From Fibrobacter sp. (GTDB taxonomy: Bacteria > Fibrobacterota > Fibrobacteria > Fibrobacterales > Fibrobacteraceae): a DNA stretch of 64,000 bases. The notes below the pieces were generated by a model that was not told the origin of the DNA, did not search any database, and saw only the letters and a list, made by a program, of their open reading frames with translations. Every line of letters starts with the position of its first letter. Positions within the stretch are counted from its first letter, which is position 1. Position numbers and translations under genes: made by a program. Positions 50,284 to 58,471 of this stretch are shown here, piece by piece. The stretch lies in the NCBI GenBank assembly GCA_024398995.1, contig JAKSIE010000005.1, positions 35,730 to 99,729 on the forward strand, in the 5' to 3' direction.

Positions 50284-51555
50284 ATGGCTAAGAAAGAATC
50301 CAAGAAGAAGGTCGTCCTCGCTTATAGCGGTGGTCTCGATACCTCTATCATCATCCCCTGGCTCAAGGAAAACTATGACTGCGAAGTGATCGCTTTCGCT
50401 GCTGACCTCGGTCAGAACGATTTCCCGGATGCTAAGGCTCTGGAACAGAAGGCTCTCGCTACTGGCGCTTCCAAGTGCTACGTCCTGGACCTCAAGAAGG
50501 AATTCCTCGAAGACTACGTATGGCCCACCGTCCGCGCTGGTGCCAAGTACGAAAGCACCTACCTCCTGGGTACCTCTTTCGCTCGTCCGCTTATCGCCAA
50601 GTACCAGGTCAAGATCGCTGAAAAGGAAGGCGCATACGCTGTTTCCCATGGCGCAACCGGTAAGGGTAACGACCAGGTCCGTTTCGAACTGACCTACGCC
50701 GCTCTCAACCCGAAGCTCGAAATCATCGCTCCGTGGAAGGACCCGAAGTGGAACATCCACAGCCGCGAAGATGCTATCGACTACGCTGCGGCCCGCAAGA
50801 TTCCTCTGAACGGCATCAGCAAGAAGAAGATCTACTCCGAAGACGGCAACCTGTGGCACCTCTCTCACGAAGGTGGCATCCTGGAAGAACCGGATAAGGA
50901 ACACAAGTATGATATGCTCAAGCATACCAACACCTACGAAAAGGCTCCCAACAAGCCGGCTCACGTGACCATCGGCTTCGACAAGGGTACTCCGGTTTCC
51001 GTCAACGGCAAGAAGATGGGCGCAGTTGAACTCCTCGAAACTCTGAACAAGATCGGTGGCGAAAACGCTTGCGGTCTCCTGGACATCGTTGAAAACCGTC
51101 TCGTCGGCCTCAAGAGCCGCGGCGTTTACGAAACTCCGGGTGGCACCCTGCTTTACAAGGCTCACGAATGCCTGCAGCAGCTGGTCCTCGACAAGGAAAC
51201 CTTGTTCGAAGCTCAGAAGATGTCTATGACCTATGCAAACCTGGTTTACAATGGTCAGTGGTTCACTCCGCTCCGCCAGTGCATGGACGCCTTCTATGAC
51301 GAAGTCAACAAGGTTGTTACCGGTGAAGTTACCCTCAAGCTTTACAAGGGCAACATCATTCCGGCTGGCATCAAGAGCCCGAACTCCCTGTACGACATGG
51401 GCCTCGGTGGTTTCACCGACGTCGAAATGTACGACCAGAAGGATGCAACTGGCTTCATCCGTTGCTTCGGTCTGCCCCTCAAGACTCGCGCTCTCTTGCT
51501 CGGCAAGAAGACCAACGTGAAGTTCGGCAAGGACGTCAAGCTCCCTAACAAGTAG
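50284..51555 (+). CDS. argG: argininosuccinate synthase
   Basis: 423 residues. PP-loop LAYSGGLDTSIIIPWL (13-28), the EYTHGATGKGNDQVRFEL-like segment (here SHGATGKGNDQVRFEL), GVYETPGGTLL and the C-terminal FTDVEMYDQKDATGFIRCFGLP. It condenses citrulline and aspartate in arginine synthesis. AAAAGGAC precedes the ATG and a TATATT box lies near 50238. Codon use is strongly biased (CTC, GCT, AAG, GTC), suggesting high expression. Monocistronic. Confidence 0.97.
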   Translation: MAKKESKKKVVLAYSGGLDTSIIIPWLKENYDCEVIAFAADLGQNDFPDAKALEQKALATGASKCYVLDLKKEFLEDYVWPTVRAGAKYESTYLLGTSFARPLIAKYQVKIAEKEGAYAVSHGATGKGNDQVRFELTYAALNPKLEIIAPWKDPKWNIHSREDAIDYAAARKIPLNGISKKKIYSEDGNLWHLSHEGGILEEPDKEHKYDMLKHTNTYEKAPNKPAHVTIGFDKGTPVSVNGKKMGAVELLETLNKIGGENACGLLDIVENRLVGLKSRGVYETPGGTLLYKAHECLQQLVLDKETLFEAQKMSMTYANLVYNGQWFTPLRQCMDAFYDEVNKVVTGEVTLKLYKGNIIPAGIKSPNSLYDMGLGGFTDVEMYDQKDATGFIRCFGLPLKTRALLLGKKTNVKFGKDVKLPNK

Positions 51556-51561
51556 TAGCAA

Positions 51562-51610
51562 AGGGAACCCCATGGTTCCCTCTAGACTCCTTCCTAGAAT
51601 TTTGTTCTAG
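51562..51610. other. two hairpins after argG
   Basis: AGGGAACC/GGTTCCCT (51562-51581, loop CCAT) and CTAGAA/TTCTAG (51594-51610, loop TTTTG) precede the real terminator. They may protect the 3' end of the argG message. Confidence 0.55.
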
Positions 51611-51643
51611 AAAAATCCCTCGGTGAACAACCGGGGGATTTTT
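51611..51643 (+). terminator. terminator of argG
   Basis: A 13-bp stem (51611-51623 with 51631-51643, one T-G pair) around TGAACAA ends in ATTTTTG; the A-rich 5' arm makes it bidirectional and it could also serve the convergent gene at 51687. Confidence 0.88.
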
Positions 51644-51686
51644 GTTTTGAAGATTTTGGACAAACTAGAGCCGCGGATCGTCTGGG

Positions 51687-52208
51687 CTAGAACTTGAAGA
51701 TGTAACCTGCGCTCCACTTCGGATAGTTGCTTACGTCGTGCGTACGGAATCGGTACAGGGGGATGCTAATTTGTGTGTAGATTCCGTAGATGTTTGTCCA
51801 GGCCTCGGCAGAGACGTCGAAGTTTTCCTTGTAGTTGTACGTATAGACGTATTTGGCGTGGTTGGCTTCGTTAAGCGCCTTGTGCATGTCGTTTGGGGCC
51901 TGAGCGTATTCATAGCCGGAACCGAGACCCAAGCTAATCTGGAAGGGCGAATTGTTAAAAAGAGTCCAAAGCAGGCTGCCACGAACTCCGCACCAGTAGT
52001 CTCGGGGACCATTGTGGAAGCCTAGACCCTGAAGTCTGAAGTTCAGGTTGTTGTAGGAAAAACCTCCCAAAAGAACGATAGGCGTCAAACTGCGGGTGCC
52101 TATGCCCACTTCAAAGTTCCAGGGACTCTTCTGGGCTCCGTTTGCAGTAACCGAAGCTCCCAAAATGAGGGCGGCGGCCATTAATTTGATGCGGGAGGAA
52201 AAATTCAT
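51687..52208 (-). CDS. predicted outer-membrane beta-barrel protein
   Basis: 173 residues from ATG 52208, which gives a clean signal peptide (SRIKLMAAALILGASVTANG); an ATG 45 bases upstream would place odd residues before it. The mature part is short amphipathic strands with many aromatic residues and ends AGYIFKF, a terminal Phe as expected for barrel insertion. About eight strands would fit. No family is recognised. Likely outer membrane; function unknown. Divergent from the DUF3078 gene. Confidence 0.65.
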   Translation of the reverse strand: MNFSSRIKLMAAALILGASVTANGAQKSPWNFEVGIGTRSLTPIVLLGGFSYNNLNFRLQGLGFHNGPRDYWCGVRGSLLWTLFNNSPFQISLGLGSGYEYAQAPNDMHKALNEANHAKYVYTYNYKENFDVSAEAWTNIYGIYTQISIPLYRFRTHDVSNYPKWSAGYIFKF

Positions 52209-52365
52209 GGTTAAAATATAGCATAGGGGAGACCCGTACGTGAACGCCGTCACTTTATACCCTGTTTCTTTTACTTTTTATTTGACCGATTTATAAATAT
52301 TCCTATCTTTTTTCGTGCAGTATACGATCAAAGCTCAAAGGCTTTGGCAAAAAAAAGGAAAACAT

Positions 52366-53247
52366 ATGAAGCTGAAGAAATTCTTTATGGCATGCGCAGC
52401 TGCTTGCGCTTTTGCTGCTCCTGCAATGGCTGAAGGTGGTACCTTCGAAGGAGCTCTTCCGGAAAACTGGAAGGCAGATGTTGTTGCTGGTGCTAAGATC
52501 AACTGGTACAATTTCAGCAACTGGCAGGCAGGTGGTACCTCTAACTACAACTGGTTGGTTACCTATCACGCAGATGTCCAGGGTAACTGGTCCGTTGCCA
52601 ACTGGCGTAACCTCGTTGATATTGAAATCGGTCAGACTTGGACTGAAGAAATGGGTTGGCGTAAGTCTAACGACAAGCTCTTCTGGGAATCCATGGTTGA
52701 TTTCAACATGCCGTTCTCCTCTACCGTCAAGGCTTATATCGGTAACCGCTTTGAAACCCAGATTATGAGCGGCTACAGCTACAGCACCGATGACGATGGT
52801 AACGAAGTGAAGAAGGCTGTCTCCAGCTTCATGGATCCGGCTTACGAAACTCAGGTTGCTGGTATCGCTTATATCCCCAATGATAACCTCTCCGCTCGTG
52901 GCGGTTTTGCTAACCGCATGACCATTTCCAATGGTTACGGCTTTGCTGATGATAAGGAAACTTTGGACAAGGTTGAAACATTCCGTGACGAACCGGGTCT
53001 TGAAGTTGTCTTGGAAGGCAAGTATGCATTCTCTGACATTGTTAGCTTTAAGAGCCGCTTGTGGGGCTTCACCAACTTCCAGGGTGTAAAGCAGATTGAT
53101 GGCAAGTGGGAAAACCTCCTTTCCGTAATCCTCACCACTGGTGTTGAACTTCAGGCTGGCTTCGACATGGCTTACGACTTCGATCAGTCCGAAGACGCTC
53201 AGTACAAGAGCATGGTGCTCTTCGGAGTTACCTGGCGCTGGTTTTAA
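52366..53247 (+). CDS. DUF3078-type outer-membrane protein
   Basis: 293 residues from ATG 52366, preceded by AAGGAA. Signal peptide MKLKKFFMACAAACAFAAPA. The mature protein has the DUF3078 pattern known from Bacteroidetes: NFSNWQAGGTSNYNW, WRNLVDIEIGQTW, KSNDKLFWESMVDF and YIGNRFETQIMSGY, and ends with an aromatic TWRWF. This predicts an outer-membrane barrel; the family's function is unknown. Strong codon bias suggests an abundant protein. Confidence 0.85.
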   Translation: MKLKKFFMACAAACAFAAPAMAEGGTFEGALPENWKADVVAGAKINWYNFSNWQAGGTSNYNWLVTYHADVQGNWSVANWRNLVDIEIGQTWTEEMGWRKSNDKLFWESMVDFNMPFSSTVKAYIGNRFETQIMSGYSYSTDDDGNEVKKAVSSFMDPAYETQVAGIAYIPNDNLSARGGFANRMTISNGYGFADDKETLDKVETFRDEPGLEVVLEGKYAFSDIVSFKSRLWGFTNFQGVKQIDGKWENLLSVILTTGVELQAGFDMAYDFDQSEDAQYKSMVLFGVTWRWF

Positions 53248-53255
53248 TTAGATGC

Positions 53256-53275
53256 AAAGGGGCTTCCGCCCCTTT
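53256..53275. other. GGGGCTTCCGCCCC hairpin after the DUF3078 gene
   Basis: AAAGGGGC pairs with GCCCCTTT around TTCC, without a T-run. The 18-base core (53259-53276) recurs exactly at 53411-53428. Confidence 0.7.
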
Positions 53276-53293
53276 GGAATCCCCACTCATAAA

Positions 53294-53322
53294 AGTCCGA
53301 GCGAAATGCCCGGACTTTTTTT
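53294..53322 (+). terminator. terminator after the DUF3078 gene
   Basis: AGTCCG (53294-53299) pairs with CGGACT (53311-53316); the 11-base loop is AT-rich and a seven-T run follows. Confidence 0.85.
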
Positions 53323-53344
53323 CGTGTCTGAGGGGCTGCAACAC

Positions 53345-53428
53345 TCTTAGGAACTTGTTCCTTAGTGTGGCTGGTCCCCAAAAAAGGGGACGGGTAAACT
53401 CGCTCCTCAGGGGGCTTCCGCCCCTTTG
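53345..53428. repeat. hairpin-rich intergenic stretch with second GGGGCTTCCGCCCC copy
   Basis: AGGAAC-TT-GTTCCT near 53350-53363, GTCCCC-AAAAAA-GGGGAC at 53374-53391, and a second exact copy of the 18-base GGGGCTTCC...TTTG hairpin at 53411-53428. The last can act as the terminator stem for the - strand gene ending at 53434, though its reverse-strand T-run is poor. Confidence 0.6.
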
Positions 53429-53433
53429 TGTCA

Positions 53434-54045
53434 TTATATATTTAATAGTTCCTCGTCCCACTTATTGCGGAGTTTACGGAGCTTTTCGAGTTCTTCGTCG
53501 CTGGCGCCGCTTTGCTCACGGACTTCCACAAGTTCCCTGTAGCTGGTTAGCAGGTCCTGGGCCTTGCTATAATCGGGAACCAGCTTTTCCAGCGCTGCCA
53601 GAATGGCTTCGTCGGAATAAAGTCTGGAGATCCCCTCGAGGCTTTTCTCCACGTAGGTTGACTTTTCTCCTGCGGACAGGGCTTGGTCTGCCTCCGCGAA
53701 CTCCAACGGGCGGATGGAGTCCAACCAGCGGGCCTCCTCTGCGAAAAGTTCGTTGTCCTCAACCAGAGCGTCCTTCTTCTTGCTGATTTCCAACTGTCTT
53801 GCCATAAAGGGGCGGTAGGTCTCCGCATCGAAGTCCACCTGGAAGTCCTCCCCGAATTGTTTCAGGTTCTGCAGGTTCTTTTCCGTGGGGTTGTTCAGCA
53901 GACACTCCTTTAGTACGGAAAGCTGGTCCTTGGGGGGGAGCTGCTTAAAGTTTTCATTCCGGGTGCTGGATGCCTTGATTCGGAGCCAAAAAACGCGGAG
54001 CAACAGCAAGACGATTACGACGGTGATAACGGTTGTGAAAGTCAT
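53434..54045 (-). CDS. membrane-anchored helical protein of unknown function
   Basis: 203 residues: an N-terminal membrane helix (about 4-20) followed by a highly charged, helical cytoplasmic or periplasmic domain rich in Glu, Leu and Lys, with heptad-like stretches (LEKLRKLRNKWDEELL at the end). No motif is recognised. It lies alone between the DUF3078 gene and the fibro-slime gene, from which it diverges. Function unknown. Confidence 0.7.
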   Translation of the reverse strand: MTFTTVITVVIVLLLLRVFWLRIKASSTRNENFKQLPPKDQLSVLKECLLNNPTEKNLQNLKQFGEDFQVDFDAETYRPFMARQLEISKKKDALVEDNELFAEEARWLDSIRPLEFAEADQALSAGEKSTYVEKSLEGISRLYSDEAILAALEKLVPDYSKAQDLLTSYRELVEVREQSGASDEELEKLRKLRNKWDEELLNI

Positions 54046-54259
54046 GCGCTCTTATTTAGCATTTTAAAACACTGTTTTTGAAAAATTTGGACCATTTTCT
54101 CCCTTTTTGTTTGTCGTTTTTTTATGAAACAGGTCACTATTTATTGCAAAAATCAAAAAATGGACGTTTTTTAGGGGGTGCTTTTAAATAAAAGGGGAAA
54201 AAAGGTGTATATTTAGGTTTGAATATTCGCAACCTATTTATAGGTGGAGATTGGAAATT

Positions 54260-57010
54260 ATGAATGCAAAGAAAATGTTGGCCTTGGGCGCTTTTATGGG
54301 ATGCTCTTCCATGGCCTTTGCTGCTGTCGGAGATACCACCCAGCTCGATATTGTGATTCGCGACTTCCAGCCGAATCACCCTGACTTTGAAAACTTCTCC
54401 GAAGAATCCGTTAGACACCAGAACGACATTTTTGGCTACACTGCAGGTGCAATGGCCATGAGAGACAATGGCTACGGCCTTGATTGGACTGGTTCTGCAG
54501 CCTACCACGTAACTTGCGGTAATAAGGAATCCATGAGAGGTGCTAGGATCGGTCAGGACGGCAAGCCCATGGCCCTCAATGCATTCCTGCCTTCTTATCT
54601 CCAGTCTACTTCTACCTCTGGCGCAGTGCTTCAGTACGGTGAATGTGCAAACAGTACTCAGAACGGCATTACTCAGCGTGGCTACGCCAAGGTTAGCGTA
54701 GTTGCTGGTGATACTACGGTGCGTGGCTTCGTTTGTGCCGGTGGTAACACCGTTTGGGCAAATGATGTGTACTACACTCCGGGCATGGTGGTCCCGTACC
54801 TTGCTTTCAACCCTAAGCCTGGTCAGGAAATTGACATGCTCGACGATGTGACCATTGTCAAGGCTCAGGATCTTTGCGATAATGCAAACTTCGGCCAGTG
54901 GTATGCCGATGTTCCGGGTACAAACCTGAGAACAAACACCACTATGGACTTGCTCAAGGTTAAGGGCACCAACTACTACGAATTCGACTACAACTACAAC
55001 AACGGTGGTTATTCTCCGTTGGATGAAATCGATCCCGTTACAGGTGCTTGGGTTGGTCCTAAGGCTTGTAACGCCCAGATTCAGCCCAATGGCGTCTGTG
55101 AACAGTTTGGACCCCAGTCCCTGTCCATTTTCTGCCCTCCCTATAACTACGAATATGCCGGTACTCAGACAGACTACCGTAAGCAGAATACCGCTGCTCT
55201 TTGTAAGGCTTGGCTCCAGTATGGTGGCCCTCGTAACGTAGCTTCTATTGGTGGTATTAGTGCTGCTGCCAATGCAGCTGCCGCAATTGGAACCTTGGGC
55301 ATGCAGCATCTCCGCAACTATGCATTTACAATGATGGGTTATGCAAAGTTCAAGTACAGAAAGGCTAACCAGCTGAAAAAGCACGAAGTGTTTGAATTCG
55401 CTGGCGACGATGATATGTGGATCTTCGTGGACGGTGTGCTGGCTGTTGACTTGGGCGGTACCCATCTTGCTGCTCCGGGTAGTGTGGATATCGAAGTCTT
55501 GGCTCAAAACAACCATGGTTGTAGAACCGATGCAGCATGGGGCAAGCCTCCTCTGGCCGACGGCGAAAACTGCGTCGGTGCATCTGACGCTACTGGCTGG
55601 GCTGATAATACTTGGCATCATCTGCACTTCTTCTATGCTGACCGTCAGACCGATGGTTCTAACATCTACATCCGTTCTTCTCTGGCAGAAGTGGCTCCCT
55701 CTCGCTATGGTCAGCCTTCTGTGAGCAACGTGACTGTTAAGGCAGACGAAAACGGTAACCAGGTTACCAGTATCTTGCTGAACACCGCTCTTTCTAACGA
55801 AACCATTGCAAGCATTAATGCCGCTGCTGCTGCAGCTTCTCTTGAAGGTGTCAACAATGGTGAACCCACCATGGTTGTTGTCCGTACCGTGGTTAATGCC
55901 GACGGCACCAAGAGCTACGAAACTTACGGCTACTATGTAACTACCATTACCGGTGGTGTGGATAAGGAATCCAGTGGTATCCTGTACCAGATGACCGGTG
56001 TGCTGAAGGACAAGAACGGTAAGATTGTCGAAGGCGGCATCCTTAATAACGACCAGATGGCCTTCAACTCTATGACTCCCACTGAACCTGTGGACAATTC
56101 CGAACTGCAGCAGGCTTACGACGCTTTGGCTCCGGGCCTGTGGGATCAGTTGACTGCCTGGAACGCTCTGCTTTCCTTTAATGTTGCTTCCGGTTCCGGC
56201 AAGGCTGTGGTTGGCTACCCGGATAATCTAACTGACTGGGCAAAGGTTAAGTTCTTCGGTTCTAACGAAATCAAGACCCTGCCTATGGATACCGTGGTTA
56301 CCCGTCCGGACTTTGGCGGTGTTGCTGCTGAATTGACAAACATTGCTGATGAAAATGGTGGTGAATTGCCTGAAAACTATACTGCAGACCTTATCATTAC
56401 ACCGCTTCCCGAAAATAAGGACGGCAAGCCGGTTGGTATGAATGGTAACCCGTTGAGCTTGACCGACGACGAAGCTAAGTACTATGGTGCTGCTGGCGAA
56501 GGTGGTGCTCTTGCTGGTACCAATTCTACCGCAATCGTTGGTGGTAAGGCTACTACAGCAGCATCCAAGTGCTTCACCGAAAATGGCGTTGAAAGCTGTG
56601 CTAGCTGGGCATTCCCCATGCAGGGTGCATTCCGTATCAACGTTCGCGTATTTGACCACCTTGGTCACTTTGTAAGCCAGTACCATCAGAAGGTTACAAA
56701 GGAAGACATTGCTGCAGCTTTGAAGGTTCAGCAAGCTAATTCCACAAAGCCGAATGCTTGCTCTGAAGCTATTGACCCTGCTGATCAATATCTGAATGGT
56801 GAAACTGGTGTGTTCCTTGCAACCGTCAAGATGTACCCAGTTTCTCAGGATGGCCGTGCCGTTGGTACCGGTGTCTATATCTACCAGGTGACCGTTATCC
56901 AGGAAGAAGGCACTCCTTGCCAGAAGCTCTATGGTAAGGAACAGCAGGGTAACGTGATGTACACCAGAACTTACAACGTCTACAAGCGCGGTTATCGCCG
57001 TCAGAACTAG
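54260..57010 (+). CDS. secreted fibro-slime domain protein
   Basis: 916 residues from ATG 54260 (GGTGGAGA upstream). Signal peptide MNAKKMLALGAFMGCSSMAFA. The fibro-slime domain occupies roughly residues 25-500: TTQLDIVIRDFQPNHPDF near the start, then the PA14-like core with FEFAGDDDMWIFVDGVLAVDLGGTH and WHHLHFFYADRQTDGSNIYIRSSL. The second half (about 500-916) has no recognised domain but ends in strand-rich segments (VGTGVYIYQVTV) like a sorting or carbohydrate-binding module. In Fibrobacter such proteins are outer-membrane or extracellular and linked to adhesion to cellulose. A TATATT box at 54208 may be the -10. Monocistronic. Confidence 0.92.
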   Translation: MNAKKMLALGAFMGCSSMAFAAVGDTTQLDIVIRDFQPNHPDFENFSEESVRHQNDIFGYTAGAMAMRDNGYGLDWTGSAAYHVTCGNKESMRGARIGQDGKPMALNAFLPSYLQSTSTSGAVLQYGECANSTQNGITQRGYAKVSVVAGDTTVRGFVCAGGNTVWANDVYYTPGMVVPYLAFNPKPGQEIDMLDDVTIVKAQDLCDNANFGQWYADVPGTNLRTNTTMDLLKVKGTNYYEFDYNYNNGGYSPLDEIDPVTGAWVGPKACNAQIQPNGVCEQFGPQSLSIFCPPYNYEYAGTQTDYRKQNTAALCKAWLQYGGPRNVASIGGISAAANAAAAIGTLGMQHLRNYAFTMMGYAKFKYRKANQLKKHEVFEFAGDDDMWIFVDGVLAVDLGGTHLAAPGSVDIEVLAQNNHGCRTDAAWGKPPLADGENCVGASDATGWADNTWHHLHFFYADRQTDGSNIYIRSSLAEVAPSRYGQPSVSNVTVKADENGNQVTSILLNTALSNETIASINAAAAAASLEGVNNGEPTMVVVRTVVNADGTKSYETYGYYVTTITGGVDKESSGILYQMTGVLKDKNGKIVEGGILNNDQMAFNSMTPTEPVDNSELQQAYDALAPGLWDQLTAWNALLSFNVASGSGKAVVGYPDNLTDWAKVKFFGSNEIKTLPMDTVVTRPDFGGVAAELTNIADENGGELPENYTADLIITPLPENKDGKPVGMNGNPLSLTDDEAKYYGAAGEGGALAGTNSTAIVGGKATTAASKCFTENGVESCASWAFPMQGAFRINVRVFDHLGHFVSQYHQKVTKEDIAAALKVQQANSTKPNACSEAIDPADQYLNGETGVFLATVKMYPVSQDGRAVGTGVYIYQVTVIQEEGTPCQKLYGKEQQGNVMYTRTYNVYKRGYRRQN

Positions 57011-57028
57011 TCGTTAGCGAAATGCTTT

Positions 57029-57061
57029 AAAAGCCCTCTGGCGTGAGCCAGGGGGCTTTTT
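57029..57061. terminator. terminator between fibro-slime and mtaB genes
   Basis: AAAAGCCC.CTGGC pairs with GCCAG.GGGCTTTT around GTGA (one T-G pair), ending in five T residues on + and four on -; serves both convergent genes. Confidence 0.9.
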
Positions 57062-57120
57062 GCATGTAAAGGGTTAGCGTAACCGCGCTGAGATTGCTTG
57101 CCTGCGTCGGGGGTGCAGGG

Positions 57121-58446
57121 CTAGACGGGGGTGCCGATGAGGGCGAAGGGCTCGGCGCCTGTAATGTTCACTGTAAGACGTGTTCCGGCGGCGAGCCGAG
57201 CGGAGGCTGCGCTGCTGGAGGTTGCGCTGGAGGGGAGTGTGTCGGTGACGATTGCCACGGGACGGTAGGCGTCGTTTCGGGCGATGAGGGTGCCTTTGCG
57301 GTACCCTTCCTTCTCGATGGTGACGCGTTCTGTTTGGCCGATCCAGCGGGCGTTATTTTCTGCGGCGATCTGCTGGAAGGCTGCGGCAAGTTCTGCGGAA
57401 CGCTTGTGCTTTACATCGTCGGGAACGACGCTGTCCATGCGGCTTGCGGGTGTACCCGGACGGGAAACGAAGCGGGTGATGTTGCAGACCGTGGGGCGGG
57501 TTTCCTGAAGGATGCGGAGTGTGTCTACGAAGTCCTGGTCGCTTTCCCCAGGGAAACCTACAATCAGGTCTGTGCTGAGGGTGAACAGCGGGAAGCGCTT
57601 GTTGAACTCAGCGGCCAGATCAATGTAGTCTTGGGCGGTGTGCTTGCGGTTCATGGCCTGCAGGATATGTTCGCTGCCGCTTTGTACTGGCAGGTGGATG
57701 AACTTGTACACTCGATCGTCCTGGAAGCATTCGAACAGGGCTTCCTTGTACTGCAGGATGTGACGGGGGTTGCCCATGCCGAGGCGTATGCGGTAATCGC
57801 CAGGGACGTCGACGAGAATTTTTTGGACGAGTTCTGCAAGGTTTGATCCGAGGTCAAAGCCATAGCAACCGCAGTCCTGGCCTGTCAATTGGATTTCGCG
57901 GCAACCGTCTGAAACAAACTGTTTGATCTGTTCTACGATTGCGATTGCAGGAAAGCTATGGAGACGCCCTTTTACCAAGCGGGTGGAGCAGTAGGCGCAT
58001 GCATCAAGGCAACCTTCCTCAATGTTCACGATGCCAACCAGGGGCGCCTCGCGAAGTACAGAGGGCTTGTCGCTGGCCGAGCTTACGTTCATTGGGGCGG
58101 TGCCCGTGGATAGTTCCGTCAGGCTAGTAAAGACGACGCCTGGGTCGATCCTTGCCACTTCCAGTTTCAAATCCTTGGGGGCGCATCCCGTAACGTAGAT
58201 GGCTGCCTCGGGCGACTGTTCCCGCGCCTGCTTCAAAAGCTTGATGGCGCTGGCGTTTCCCTTGACCGTACAAACGTTCAGCACGTAGGCGTCCACGTGT
58301 TCGCCTTGCCCGTTGACCGAACCTTCCTTGTCGAACAAGCCGAAGGACACGTTGTACTTATCCTGCAACAGTCGGGCGATCTTTTCGCCTTCGCCGAAAT
58401 TGGCTGCACAGCCTTGACTGATAACTTTAAGAACCGGCTTGGACAT
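57121..58446 (-). CDS. mtaB: tRNA t6A methylthiotransferase, CDKAL1/archaeal MtaB-like
   Basis: 441 residues. N-terminal UPF0004 domain with three expected Cys regions (SQGCAANFGEGE, LNVCTVKG, YVTGCAPKD). The radical-SAM cluster motif CLDACAYC (C-x3-C-x2-C) lies at about residues 146-153. A C-terminal TRAM-like domain ends the protein. It adds the 2-methylthio group to t6A37 of tRNAs reading ANN codons. The segments GCLDACAYCSTRLVKGRLHSF and RLGMGNPRHI look like the archaeal/eukaryotic (CDKAL1) branch rather than bacterial MtaB/MiaB. The last 90 residues are Ala/Ser/Thr-rich and encoded by a locally GC-rich stretch. Last gene of the minus-strand run. Confidence 0.85.
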   Translation of the reverse strand: MSKPVLKVISQGCAANFGEGEKIARLLQDKYNVSFGLFDKEGSVNGQGEHVDAYVLNVCTVKGNASAIKLLKQAREQSPEAAIYVTGCAPKDLKLEVARIDPGVVFTSLTELSTGTAPMNVSSASDKPSVLREAPLVGIVNIEEGCLDACAYCSTRLVKGRLHSFPAIAIVEQIKQFVSDGCREIQLTGQDCGCYGFDLGSNLAELVQKILVDVPGDYRIRLGMGNPRHILQYKEALFECFQDDRVYKFIHLPVQSGSEHILQAMNRKHTAQDYIDLAAEFNKRFPLFTLSTDLIVGFPGESDQDFVDTLRILQETRPTVCNITRFVSRPGTPASRMDSVVPDDVKHKRSAELAAAFQQIAAENNARWIGQTERVTIEKEGYRKGTLIARNDAYRPVAIVTDTLPSSATSSSAASARLAAGTRLTVNITGAEPFALIGTPV

Positions 58447-58471
58447 AGGAATACGAATCTTTTTTATCCGG

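Noticed and set aside
53274..53786. 170-codon + strand frame opposite the helical protein gene
   Set aside because: Runs through a terminator and repeats, composition is Pro/Arg/Gly-rich shadow sequence, and the - strand gene has a better signal.
57121..58446. MiaB or RimO identity for the methylthiotransferase
   Set aside because: The sequence around the radical-SAM motif and RLGMGNP fit the t6A-modifying CDKAL1/MtaB group, not i6A or ribosomal S12 enzymes.
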